Of a stretch of 64,000 nt of DNA, positions 26,120-37,528 are shown piece after piece. Origin of the DNA: Trametes villosa (lineage: Eukaryota > Basidiomycota > Agaricomycetes > Polyporales > Polyporaceae); NCBI GenBank assembly GCA_002964805.2, contig PUDQ02000079.1, positions 124,001-188,000 on the forward strand, written 5' to 3'. Numbering within the stretch: position 1 is the first letter of the stretch; each line of letters opens with the position of its first letter. Under the pieces are notes generated by a model. It was not told the DNA's origin. It saw only the letters and a program-made list of their open reading frames with translations, and made no database searches. The position numbers were made by a program, and so were the translations under genes.

Positions 26120-27276
26120 TCAGTTCCCGCCGGTCCACCTATAGCACAAGGTCAGAAATGTAGCAAATATTAGAAAGCAGCAAGGGCGCAACGCACACAG
26201 CCGGGCCCGGAATCGGGTAGGTGGAGTCGGGGTTGTCGTACACGTCGAAGACGATGCCGGGGCTGGGCAAGAGCTCAGTCTCAACCGTGTCCGGTCTATG
26301 CAGCAAAACACTCACGTCTCGGGGGTGTATGCCCCAGGGAACGACACAAGGCCAGTGGTGGGGAGCGCGTTGCCGGTGCCGGTGACCTCGATCTGGATGC
26401 AGGACGGGTAGAGCTGCGCGCCCGGGTAGTTGAATGCACCGTGCAGAGCGATGCTGGACGGTTCATCCCAAGGTCAGTCAAGGGTCGCAGATGCGAATGA
26501 ACGGCATGACGAACATCTCGTGGCGGATGATGTACTGGCCGGGCTTGAGCTTGGGTGGGATGGTGATCGTGTAGATCGAGTTCGTCGCGTACAGGCCGTC
26601 GGTAGCCGCCCACTTGCCGTCTGCGGTCTTGCCAGCCTCGTCGATCTTGAACCACACGGAGCTATTATAAAGCGCTGTTAGGGCCTGTGCCCGTTAGAAC
26701 GCGGAGCTACGTACGCGTTGCCGGGCTGCCACTTGGTGATGTCGCTCGGCGCACGAGCGAGGTACGTGATGACGGGTCCAACGTGGCTACAAACTATGTC
26801 AGGCGTACGGGTGTAGGTCAAGAATATGTAACACATACGAGTCGGGCCAGGCAGTCCAGTTCAGGTGAACCTGAGAGCCGGCCGGGATGGGCGACGCGAA
26901 GATGGGAGCGGGCTTGGAGCCGATGATCCCTCCATCGGTGTAACCGTTGCACTGAATGCTGTAATTAACTTGAATCAGTACTGCGCTTAGCAGGGGCAGT
27001 CAAATACTTACTCGATGAGAGTGAGGTCCGTGACGGGGCCTACGAAGAGAGGCGTTCAGCAATGTACCCTAGGACAATCTATCGCTTCACAAACATACCG
27101 TTGCTGGGGATGGCGCGGATGATACGCTGAGGCTGGGGGTTCTCGTACACGTCATTGTACGGCAGATACCCCGTCCAGTGAGTCGAGCCCACGACAACGT
27201 CTTGGACGTAGCCATGGGCGTCGACGCTGGCGGCGCCAAGGACAGCAACGAAGAGCGCAGAGAGCAGAGAGAACAT
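26120..27276 (-). CDS. AA9 lytic polysaccharide monooxygenase (formerly GH61), secreted
   Basis: Copper enzyme that oxidatively cleaves cellulose or related polysaccharides outside the cell. The signal peptide [20 protein letters not shown] is followed directly by HGYV, so the mature protein starts with the His of the copper histidine brace. Exons give [41 protein letters not shown] then [20 protein letters not shown], and RHEIIALHGAF joined across an intron at about 26459-26515, then [33 protein letters not shown]. It ends PGPAVWTGGN after a last intron (from about 26204), with the stop at 26120. There is no carbohydrate-binding module or GPI signal. A TATA box (TATAAAA, minus strand, 27340-27346) lies 64-70 bp upstream of the start, consistent with strongly inducible expression. 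Confidence 0.92.
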
Positions 27277-27339
27277 CGGGTAGCCGGGGGTGGATGTGGT
27301 AGTGCCAACCTGTCCTCTACCCCGTCAGCTTGACATCGC

Positions 27340-27346
27340 TTTTATA
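27340..27346 (-). promoter_or_regulatory. TATA box of the AA9 gene
   Basis: TATAAAA on the minus strand, 64-70 bp upstream of the AA9 start codon, the usual spacing for fungal TATA promoters. Confidence 0.55.
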
Positions 27347-29354
27347 CGCTCCTTGAATCCATGTTCGACGAACAACATGTCTGCCTCAAACTTTGGTGGA
27401 CCATGAGGCATTTTCGCGGTCCGCCTGGACGGGCCGTGTGTACATCATACGACACGGCGTACCTCATCCACGGGGCCGGCGTTGTTTGTATGTGTGAAGG
27501 CGCCAAGCCCGCCGGAACCTGCCTGAGAAGCCATCCCCAGTGACGACGAGGAACAAGTCGCGAAACCCGACCGGCGATGGCGAGAGCTACAGTTGAATGC
27601 GGTGATAGCATTTTACTCTGGCGGCCGCGTTGAGCATTCAAAGAAGCTCCTTCTCTAGGGTCTTGGAACGTACGATATTTAGCCGACTGAATTCGCGGAA
27701 GTAAGAACCTCGAGGCTTACCTTCCAGTGAGGTCCGGCCTCAGCTTGATACACCAGTTACACTGTATCAGGCTCAAACAAAGCCAGCTTCCCAGAGACGG
27801 TCAGGGTAGACTCTAATCGTACTTGAGCCGGGTCGGATAATCATAGGCTCTACCCAGGATAGTTTTCGTGTAAATCGCTGTCAAAGGCTCTCGTGATGCA
27901 GCTTCTAGCGGGGCAGCGAGGCTGTCGTGATATTTTGGGCCATACAACTGAGCAGATGAGCAACGGAATGTATCTTCTCGGGTGCGGACCCAAGAACCCC
28001 CCACCGTCCAAGGGGTAGATTTTCCGAGCAGCTCGATGGTGGTAGAACGAGATGAACACAGCACTTGCCTATCCTGGAACAGTCTTCACGCGCGCCTCGG
28101 GCGGTGCCGCCCGCCGGCAGTAAGCGCCACGCTGTGGGTCCGCGCCTTTTACTACCGAGCTCGACCCCTTGAACTTCGGTCCATTCAACGACATCCATGG
28201 ACGCCTCGGGTGCACATGCAGTGGTCGTGTGCACAGAATCATAGCTTCACCTCCCCGCATGCATCGTACGCCGGAAGATCTAGCGGCTCGCCCAACGTAT
28301 GGCAATTTGTAAAGCTACCCGGATCCATGGCCACCAATGACAGTTGGCCGCCGAACAACCACAAGTCACCGTAGACCTGGCCTACGCTCCTAGAGCTCTC
28401 TAGCCTACCTGGACTGGTCGGGTACTTGCTCGGCTGAAATCCTACTCCCGCAAGTAGTACCTCCCGGTAAGACCGTAGATGAACTGGAATGTGCTCAACC
28501 CTGGTACTTGAATTCCCTCATTCGATAAGCTCCCGAGGTATAGGCTAATGTGGACTTCACTGCAGGTATACTAGGCCCATACGCATGCGCGTCCAATAGG
28601 TCTTTGATACGCTTGAGTATGTTGCGCTTCACTCGCGCGACCCCGCTAGCCTCCTCGAGGCCCCGACTTAGCGATGGTACCATGCGTATCCGGATCCCTG
28701 GCGCCTCTACCACACACGTGCTAGCGCTGCGGAAATCTATTACACTGCTACCTCCATATGTGCTACGAAAGATTGAAAGGGTCGAGCCCCCTGCCAACTA
28801 CCAGCCCAAGGCCTCTGAGGGCTGGAGTCCGTCACGCGCGCCAATACGGCCATCTCCAAGAATGATCCATCGTACGGTACGCCTCGCCTCAATGCCCATC
28901 GCACCCGGAAAGCTCATGAGAAAACTGCCAGAACTCATAGGACGCCCTACATGATCGTGATATGCTACCTGCATGCTGGAACCAACGACCTCTGTGCGAA
29001 CACAAACGCCAACGCCTGAGCCCGAACAAGCCGCGACGCCCAGCATGACTCGGTTCTCGCGCCTGTCGCACGCTGCGGTAGGCACCGTACCGCCACATCT
29101 TGTGTGTTCAACAAAATGTCCGCATGGCAGCTGCAACCACTACGCCCTCGAGCAGTCTTCCTGTGCTCCAGGCGACCTCTAGCCATGTCTACCGAGCTGC
29201 TGCGCTCAGCTGCATGCGCTCCCGCAACCAACGGCTCGCGGTCGGTTTGAGTCTCGTCGTCGTTCTTCAAGTACAAAAGCCCTATGCATCTCTCGAAGGA
29301 GCCTCAGCAACATACACAACGCTCTTCTCAACGCCTTCTACATCCACACTCACC
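27347..29354. other. gene-poor stretch upstream of AA9 and the first barrel protein
   Basis: About 2 kb without a convincing gene, and less GC-rich than the rest of the window. It must hold the promoters of two divergent secreted-protein genes. Small open frames at 28495-28797 (-) and 28550-28954 (+) overlap each other and match nothing I recognise. A decayed element is possible. Confidence 0.4.
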
Positions 29355-29828
29355 ATGTTCTTCAAAGTCCTCTCCTCCGCCGCCTCTGTCGCCCTGCTCT
29401 TGAGCCAGGCGTACGCGTACACCGGCGACGGTACCGTCCCCTTGACTGTCGCCACCGGCCACACACACAACTAACGTTGGGATATTCTTCGACAGGCACC
29501 TACTACTACCAGGGCGGCGCCTACGGAGCCTGCGGGTCCCAGAGCCAAGACAGCCAGCTCGTCGCCGCGCTGAGCTCCAGCCAGTACTCCGGCGGCTCCA
29601 ACTGCTACAAGCGCGTCAACATTCACTGTATGCCTTCCCTAAGCTTGAAATCGTTATGAAGCGTCTGACACGGCCTGTACAGACGGCGGGCACTCCGTCC
29701 AGGCGACCGTGGTAGACCTCTGCGCCGGATGTGCCTCTGGGAGCATCGACCTGTCCCCTACCGCTTTCGAGCAGCTTGCTCCACTCTCTGTCGGCCGTCT
29801 CCACGGTGTCACTTGGGAGTTCGCCTAA
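29355..29828 (+). CDS. small secreted double-psi beta-barrel (RlpA/barwin-like) protein
   Basis: Exons 29355-29431, 29495-29637 and 29683-29828 join to 121 codons plus stop. A signal peptide (MFFKVLSSAASVALLLSQAY) is followed by a compact single domain: GTYYYQGGAYGACGSQSQDS, ALSSSQYSGGSNCYKR, VVDLCAGCASGSIDLSPTAF and a terminal VTWEFA. This is the double-psi beta-barrel fold shared by RlpA, barwin and expansin domain 1. Four Cys (two likely disulfides) are present. The catalytic Asp of family 45-type enzymes may correspond to the Asp in VVDLCAGC. Fungal members include plant-induced and wall-associated secreted proteins; no enzymatic activity can be assigned. A diverged paralogue follows 1.5 kb downstream. 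Confidence 0.85.
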
Positions 29829-30198
29829 AGGGCTAATTGTGAGGGATAAATAAGGGAATGTCTTGTAGTCTTTGGGTGAATGTACATTATCGGCCGAGCT
29901 GAGCCTGCTCGTGTCCTGTTGGGCTTGTGCCCTACGCTATGCTCTATGCGCGGTTTGTGATCACACGTAAATCCATATAGATTGTGCTACAGCTCTGGTC
30001 AAGAGCGAGTTGATGCCCCGTGAACGGCCCGGCTGAGTAGCACTCAGTGGAGGTTGTTAACCTGAACGGGCGCTAACTGAAGCGTCGCTCAGATCGCGAT
30101 CGACGCTCAGCGGAGCTCCTCCGCGCTTACACCATTCCGACTTTTGACTGCGTCCACCTTCGAGCCGCCCTCGGGCTTCCCTCTCTTATCCTCAAAAC
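29829..30198. other. intergenic region
   Basis: Spacer between the first barrel gene and the small conserved gene. It contains the promoter of the latter, with no TATA box seen. Confidence 0.4.
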
Positions 30199-30549
30199 AT
30201 GTCAAAACCCGCCAAAACTCAAAAGCAAAAGTCTAAAGTCTCGAGCGGGTCGTCGAAGGACGCCCGGCACGCCGCGGCGAAGCAGATCCAGGCTTCGAAA
30301 AAGCGCTCAAAGGCGCAGGCTCGCATCTCCAAGAGCCAGGTCGCGGACGTCACGGACCAGATTAACGGGCAGTTTGCGCAGGTGCAGGGCCTTCTGGGCA
30401 AGGTGCGTTGTTTTAAATGTGGCAGCGCCGTGGGAGGAGCGGACTAACCGCCCTCCCTGCAGGCACAGCGGCCGTCGCAGACACAAAATGCCCCGAAGCT
30501 ATCTGAGAGTACCGTCCAGGATCTAGCGGACGTCATGAGTGGCTTGTAG
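30199..30549 (+). CDS. small Lys/Gln-rich protein of unknown function
   Basis: Exons 30199-30402 and 30463-30549 give 96 residues. The N-terminal half is strongly basic (MSKPAKTQKQKSKVSSGSSK, then KQIQASKKRSKAQARI) and the C-terminal half is amphipathic (VTDQINGQFAQVQGLLG, then STVQDLADVMSGL), suggesting a helical or coiled-coil segment. A clean GT-AG intron that preserves the frame supports a real gene. There is no signal peptide or membrane segment. The basic tail would suit nucleic-acid or ribosome binding, but that is inference only. It sits between the two secreted barrel genes without an obvious link. Confidence 0.65.
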
Positions 30550-31373
30550 ACCACTGTTCTGCAGATTCACACCTATACGAGGATGGGACTTGCTATACCA
30601 CGCCGTGTACATCACGTTGTATGTCGTATTCAAAGCCTCAAAGACAGTTGTCAACAGCTTACCCTCCCCTTCAAGGGTTGTGCTCCGGAGGGTGCAACTG
30701 CTTCGGTACCACCTACGAACACGTCATTAATTCCGGTGGTATCCCCTCAGACTGCGTGCATATGTCATGGTGTGTAAAATATCAACCATGACGAGCCTAA
30801 AAATCGCCCGCTCACTTGGCACGGGAACTCGTAGTTGTCACCAAACGGTCTACATTCAATGGTCACCGCCCATATCACTCTCTTTGGGAGACCCAGCTAC
30901 GGAATCCACGGAAGACGTCTGCGAATGCCTGATGCACTCTTTCCCGTGGGTGCACCTTGTGCTCTTCGCTGCGGCGCCCGTCACAACCTCCGTTCACCGG
31001 GGCAAGTTTGGAGCAGGTAGACATAATCTCAACAAAACTCTTGGCAACCGTACCATATGCTCAATACCAGCTGAGCTCTCCGCTGGTCGCGTTGTTCCGC
31101 TTGTCTCGGAAGTTCCTGCTGCGCCATCTATGGGCCAACCGATGACATACACACCTTCGCGGCTCCCTATTCTTCCCTCCACTTGCCCGCTCGTCCCGCT
31201 TCTGGCTAGTGTAGTTTTGGGCCCGCGACACGTCGGGGCTTCGGTAATACACAGCTCGTCGGCGTCTTGGGACGAGCTATAAAAGCATGCGGGGGCACAC
31301 AGATGAATAAACCGTGGTCGCACTCCGCACAGGATCCCCCACATTACCCTCTAAGCTCGACGCCTCCTTGGTT
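30550..31373. promoter_or_regulatory. intergenic region with the TATA box of the second barrel gene
   Basis: About 0.8 kb without a supported gene. A TATA box (TATAAAA, 31278-31284) lies 96 bp upstream of the start of the second barrel protein. The long open frame at 30767-31282 (+) ends just at the TATA box and has no family likeness. Confidence 0.5.
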
Positions 31374-31822
31374 ATGATGCTCCCCAGAGTTCTCTCCACT
31401 CTCCTTATAGCCTCGTTGGCAGGCGTCGCCTATGGAACTTCCGGTTCTGGTAAGCAGCTGCTCGTGTTCATACATCCCGTGCGCTTATAGTGGATATGCA
31501 GCCGTGTTTGGCGACACGGGTCTGGGCAGCTGTGGCTCTGTCAAGCAGGACAGCGATCACGTCGTCGGCCTGAGTCCGACAGACTACGCTAAAGGGTCGA
31601 CGTGCGGACGGCAGATCGCGGTTCACTGTAAGCTTCGTTCTCGCTCCTGTGAAGGGCCCGAGCTGATGAGTTTTGACAGTTCAAGGGAAGACGGTGAACG
31701 TGCAGGTGTTCAACCAATGCCCCACCTGTTCTACAGGCCAGATCGAGCTCTCCCGCTCGGCGTTCCAGCAGCTTGCGAACCTGAACGTGGGCACTATCCA
31801 GGTTACCTGGGAGTTCCTGTAG
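31374..31822 (+). CDS. second small secreted double-psi beta-barrel protein
   Basis: Exons 31374-31449, 31502-31627 and 31680-31822 join to 114 codons plus stop. Signal peptide MMLPRVLSTLLIASLAGVAY, then VFGDTGLGSCGSVKQDSDHV, GLSPTDYAKGSTCGRQIAVH, NVQVFNQCPTCSTGQIELS and a final VTWEFL. It has the same fold and the same intron positions (after the signal peptide and just after the VNIH/IAVH strand) as the gene at 29355, so the two are paralogues. The Asp in the first copy's VVDLCAGC is replaced by Asn (VFNQCPTC), so the pair may differ in ligand or activity. Confidence 0.83.
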
Positions 31823-32725
31823 CATTAGCTTGGCGAAGTGAAGAAGGACAATGTTTATGACCGATGTATATGCAGTGTATATTGGACGTCAATAGTTTCG
31901 GTGTCGAGAAAGTGATATCTCGCTCGCATCATAACGGGGTGCCGGTGATGCATTGATGAGTGGTTCTCCATACACTACATAGGTGAGCATATGTAGGACC
32001 CCGGATAATGCTACCAGATGCCACATCCAGGAGGCCCAAAAATCTGGCGGTTTGGTCCGGGCCGTTTTTCGGTCTTCGAGGGCCTGTTTGGTCCGTACGG
32101 CGGACATGACATCCTCGGAGGGGGCATTTTGGTCCGTGAATGGCGAAGGCCTACCAAAATTTCCCGGTTTTGGTTTCTTGGCCGCAGGCCGAAGTCGCGT
32201 TCTATTCACCTGATTTCGCGCTCTCATTGTCCTCAGGCCCACGAGTTCAATGCGATTCAGGCATGGCTGGTTTTTTTAGCCATAATCATACTTCGCAACA
32301 AGCCCACCCCAGCCCGCAGTACCATTGTGGTCCGGCGTGGCGTACGACCTCACTGTTCCTACCCCCCTTTGGTCCGGCCAACCACGATGGCTTTTTGGGC
32401 TTCGAGGACCCCTTTTGGTCCGTCCCGTGTGAGGCATACCGTTCGAGTTGGTAGCGTTTTGGTCCGAACTGCGGATGTGGGATGCCTGAGGATTATCCGG
32501 GGTCCTGCATATGTACGTACGGAGTTCGAGGTTTCTGCGAAGAGCGCAACTCGCGATCGAGGCAGTGGCGCCGGTGGCTGAGAAAACGCGGGTGCGTGAC
32601 AGAACGCGTTACGGGACGCGTTTATGAGAGGCGCCGGAGCAGACAACGCGGACGCGCGCGCGTCTCCTGCGCTCCCATCTCTCCCTCTCCTCCTCCTTCT
32701 CCTCCTTCCGCGACCTCTTGCCAGT
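31823..32725. other. intergenic region occupied mostly by an inverted-repeat element
   Basis: Between the second barrel gene and mcl1. The section 31994-32507 is the repeat element described separately. The remaining 210 bp up to 32725 should contain the mcl1 promoter, so the element's right end lies close to the mcl1 transcription start. Confidence 0.5.
31994..32507. mobile_element. MITE-like element with terminal inverted repeats and internal TTTGGTCCG repeats
   Basis: The left end (AGGACCCCGGATAAT from 31995, continuing to CCACATCC at about 32020) recurs as its reverse complement at the right end (32470-32507), giving imperfect inverted repeats of about 40 bp. Inside, TTTGGTCCG occurs six times in the same orientation (32051, 32087, 32128, 32368, 32414, 32458), with a near copy at about 32327. 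A larger internal direct repeat relates 32051-32096 to 32368-32424. Flanks read CATATG on both sides (31988-31993 and 32508-32513). This is either a 6-bp target duplication or, if the ends are shifted, a TA duplication. There is no coding capacity, so it is probably a non-autonomous DNA transposon. Confidence 0.7.
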
Positions 32726-35700
32726 ATGCCTCCCAAGGCGCTCGTAAACCCTGCCCACGGGCCTGGAAACACCTCCATAGCTTTCTCTCCAGATGGCTCG
32801 TCAGTAATTCCCCCAACGCATGCTTATCCCTCTGCTCACCCCCTCCTACAGACGCGTATACACAGGCGGCGCCGACACCCTCGTCCGCATATGGGACACC
32901 AGCCTTGGCGAAGACCAGGAGCCACCAGTTGCCATGGAGGCAAATGAGGAGGTCACCACCATTGCCGCTGCTGTACGTCGTCCTTTGCTTGCACTCTGCT
33001 CAAGCTCACCCATTGCCCGGCCCCTAGTCCGGCTCCTGGTTGTCCGGCAGCAAAGACGCCGATGTTAGACAATATGAACCCGGGAAACCCAACATGCGAG
33101 GTCTTGTCGCCAATGCCGCTGGTGTACCCATACGCTGCGTCGCCGTCGATCCCCAGGGGAAACGAGTAGCAGTAACGTCCGAGTGAGTTTCATTGCTATT
33201 TTGAACCTGGAGTGGATCTGCTCTACACCCGACCTATCTATGCAATGAGTGCATGTTCCTGAAGAATATTACGGTGCGCTACCTTACACAAGGGGACCGT
33301 GAACTTTGCATGCTTCACAAACCCGTTCCTGCACATCAACTCATTCGTGTCAAATGCGTACAAAACAGTGAACTGATGCCTTTCCAGTGAACCTGCAGTC
33401 AAGATCATCGACCTAGAAGACATCACCAACATGACCGTCCTAGAAGGCCACACTAAAGCTGTTCGCAAGGCAACCTGGCACCCGTCGGGCATCCTTCTCG
33501 TGCGCCTTCTCATCGCACCTTCCAAATGACCGCTCACGTCTGTGTAGACAACCTGCGGCGCGGACGGCAAGATCATCGTGTGGGACCTTTCAGGGAGCGA
33601 GCCCAAACAAGAGAAGGTGATTGACGGCGTATTGCCTGCCGTAGCGGATACAGAGTGAGCATGTCCCACATAATTAGCAAATCCGCCGTTGACACCGCTC
33701 TCAGAGCACCCGAATTTGGCTATGACTGTTCCGCAATATGGCACACCTCTGGACAATATTTCTTCGTAGCCACACGCACTCACGGTGAGCCTCGAGGGCC
33801 TGCCGCTCGCCCGTATATGTGTCTGACCTCCCGCCAGAAATTGCCACAATATCACGTTCGGACTGGTCCAAATCCTCAACCCTCTCCGATGATGCATGCT
33901 CGGGAGAAATCACCGCCCTCGCACTCTCTAGCAACGGCGTATACCTCGCCGCTGCGGCCAAGTCCGGGATCTTCATCTGGTCGACTCAGAACAGACGCAT
34001 GCTTTTCCGGCAAGTTCTCTCCTTGACATGCACTCATCTCATTCGTGCTAACATGGTCTACGATGCAGATACCAAGGTGCATTGAATGCGCCCATAACAC
34101 AGATGGCCTTCTCTCCCTCGCGGAACCTCCTCGCCTGGACAGACACCGCGGGTGATCTTACGCGTTGGCCGGATCCCATTCCGTCCTCTGCCCCAGACCC
34201 CGTGAAGCGTTCCGCAGGCACCAGCTCAGTCACGGTCCCTGTGAAGCGCAAGGGCACACCGACGCTGTTTGACGATGACAACGTTGCTGTCGCGCGCCCA
34301 GAGAAGGGCGCCGACGGTGACGTTGACTTGGATGATGACCTAGGGATTGACGTCGACAACGATGACTGGATACTGGACGACCTGGATGGCGCCTTGAACG
34401 ACGATGGAGGCGAGGCGAAGCGACTGGCCGCTGAGGGCGGCATCAAGGAGATGGGTAGGTGGACCGACTTGAGCACATCGGACGCGTGCTAAGCTACGAG
34501 CAGTCAGCGTGACGAAGGCGCAGCCTCCCTTCCAGCCCGGCTCAACACCAATGGAGAAGAAGAAGCGATACCTAGGTACGATTCGCTCATGTGCACCGCA
34601 GACTCCCGTCGCTCGATCACTAACCTACCATGCAGCGTATAACATGATTGGTGTTATCGAGGTCACAGACCAGGACACGCACCACATTGTGAACGTCGAG
34701 TTCCATGACCGCTCACTACGCAAGAGCTACCACTTCACTGACCACTTCCGTTACGACTTGGCCTCGCTAGGCACGCTTTATCCATACACTTTCCTTACGT
34801 TGATTTGCTGACCTCGCATTGCAGGCGAACGCGGCGCGCTCTACGCCTGCCAGCCCGAAGCCGAGCACGCCGCACACGTCATCTACAAGCCCTACGGCAC
34901 CTGGGCCTCGCAGTCCGAGTGGACGTACGAGCTCCCCGCGGGCACGCGCGTGCTCGGCGTCGCTGCGGGCGGCCCGCCGCCGTCCAAGTCCCTCCGCGAC
35001 AAGGCCGACGTCGACATCGGCGGGCAGGGCAACGTCGTGCTCGCGACGAGCGACGGCGAGCTCATCTTCCTCACCGGCAGCGGGATCGAGCGCGCGTGCC
35101 TGAGCATGCCGGGGGACTTTGTCACGATGGTCGCGGGCACCGAGTGGGTGTTTGTCGTTTCGCGCGATGGGAGCACTACTATGGATGGTACGCTTGCGAT
35201 TCCTGTTGAGCCAGGGTGGCGATGCTCATGAAGCCGCGATAGGTTCACAAAACCTGACTGGGCGACTGATCAAGTTTGACGACTTCTGTGTCCTCCAGAA
35301 AGATGCGCTCCCCGTCCCCAAGCGACACACGGTCAAATGGGTCGGTATCACAGAGGAAGGCGTAAGCACTGTCTCCTGCGTGAACTGCCATTCCGCTCAC
35401 GCCTATTACCCGTCAGGCCCCAGCACTATACGACTCGTCCGGCGTGCTTCACATCATGCCCCGCTTCCGCATCCCGCTCTCCGCTACGTGGATGCGCGTA
35501 CTAGATACCAACAAGCTTGAGCGGCGCGAGGGCAAACACGAGTCGTACTGGCCGGTCGGTGTCGCGGGCGACGCATTCATGTGTCTCATCCTCAAGGGCC
35601 GGCAGGCACACCCCGGCTTCCCGCGTCCCCTCATCCAGGAGCTCGCCATCCGCTTCCCTTTCAAGCGTACAGACCCGAAGGAGGCACCCCTTGAAGAGCA

Positions 35701-37153
35701 GTACGTCCCATCCCCCTCCTCCGCATCCAGGCATAGCTAACGCCCCCCAGCTTCGCACGCGAGACAATGCTCCTCGACATCCTCCGTGACAGCCTCGACG
35801 GCGACGAGCTAACAACAGACGCGCTCGCCACACGCGAGCTCGCGCTCGACAAGGCGCTCGTGCAGCTCATCCAGCACGCGTGCAAGACGGACCGGCTCGC
35901 GCGCGCGCTCGACCTCGCGCGCCTCCTCCACCTCACGCCCTCGTTCGACATGGCGATCAAGGTCGCCGGCTTCTACCACCTCCTCGGCCTCCAGGAGAAG
36001 CTCGAGGCGCTCAAGGCCGAGCGCGCCGCCGACGACCGCCTCGAGGGCCTCCGCGACCGCCGCCGCGCGCTCGCGGACGACTTCGCGCCCGTGCCCGCCA
36101 TGCGGCTCCCCGGCACTGGCGGAGGTTTTGCTGGGGAGGGAGGCTCGCGCCCGAAGGCGTTCCAGGACTTCCGCCCGCCCCCCGCGATGCACCGCCCGGG
36201 GCTCGAGCGTGCGACGCCCTCTGCGAGTAGCTCCGGTCGCGGGCTGGCCGACACGCAGACGACGGACGACAGCACCGTGTACGGAGGCAGCACCCAGGAC
36301 GACGGATGGGGGACACCGCCGCCTGACGTGAAGCGCAAGCGACCGTTGGATGAGGAACCTTCACGCACTCGCTCGCCTGGGCTCGACTCGGGTGTGAAGA
36401 GGCGGGCTGTCGGTGATTCCATATCCGCCGCCCTACAGCCTCGTAAGGCTTCCGCCCTTGCCTGCGCTCTATGTTCGTTGCTGAACACGGTATGACCTCT
36501 GTTCTAGGGAGCAACCCATTCGCGCGGAAACCCGGCATGGACAGTGCCAAAGACCGGAATCCCTTCGCGCGCAGCGCAGACGCGAACAAGTCCGTGCACA
36601 AGAGCGAGAGCTTCTTCACGAAGGTGGACGCGGCGGAGGCCGATAAGGGCAAGGGTGCGCGTTTCTCCCTCACTGTTCACCTTGAGTGCCCTCTTAACCT
36701 TCTTCATCCCTCGCAGCTGCCGGCAAGGGCAAGATGAAGCCCAAGGAGAAGAAGGAAGCCGGCAGACAGACGACGCTCTTCGGCCTGCCTCCCGCTCAAC
36801 CCACAGAGAAGAAGGCCCCTGGACGGCCCAAGAAGAAGGCGGGCACACCTGCAGAGGACTCGCAGGAAACCGCGGCGCGAAATGAGTCGCAAACAGACAC
36901 GCAGACGGACGTCGCGATGGAAGAGAGCCAGGCGACCGAGGGCGGCGATACCCAGGTCGACGAACCGTCGCAGGTTCCCACCGAGGTCGACTCGCAGGTC
37001 CAAGGGGCGGACGCGATGGATACAGAGGTACGCACTGCAGGATATGTTGCGCCGTCCTTGCGCTGACACTGCGCCTCGTAGGACCCTGGGACGCCCATTG
37101 AGTGGCCTGTCACCCCGGAGTCGCATACACGGGAGTTGGAAGCGGCGGCGTGA
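32726..37153 (+). CDS. mcl1: Mcl1/Ctf4/AND-1 (WDHD1) replisome adaptor
   Basis: Homotrimeric hub that links the CMG helicase to DNA polymerase alpha and to cohesion establishment. N-terminal WD40 repeats are spread over several exons ([101 protein letters not shown]). An acidic linker (about 34310-34410) and the SepB/beta-propeller domain follow ([56 protein letters not shown]), then a helical segment ([57 protein letters not shown]). The tail is basic/acidic with NPFARK repeats and RQTTLFGLP, a PCNA-interaction-like box. Roughly 1100 residues and about 16 introns. Unlike human AND-1 it shows no HMG box. Confidence 0.88.
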
Positions 37154-37528
37154 CGACGATGCGATTAGGCTCATTCTGTCCGCTCTGTATTACGTGCATT
37201 ATACCAGTCCATACCAGTTCTTTCTACCTGCGCTCACTTGCTACACAGTGACATTGTAAACACATCACCCAAGCGAGCACGGCCGCTGTCTCAGCCTGCC
37301 CCTTGTTCCTTGGCTTCTGGAACGAGACCATGATGGGAGAAAACGCACTCTGCACTGCAGCCAAAATTGCCAATCTGTTTACAGTCAGCTGCATGGGAAC
37401 ATGCAGCTTCATGAAATGCGAGCAATGACGGTCCACAGATCATGCCTCGACGTTCACATTACACGCACTGTACTGGTAAAATAGTCAAAACCCCCAGGAG
37501 GCAACGGATACCCCGCACTAGATGGGGC
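37154..37528. other. convergent 3' flanks
   Basis: Spacer between the mcl1 stop (+) and the mitochondrial methyltransferase-like gene (-). No feature seen beyond expected 3' UTRs. Confidence 0.4.
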
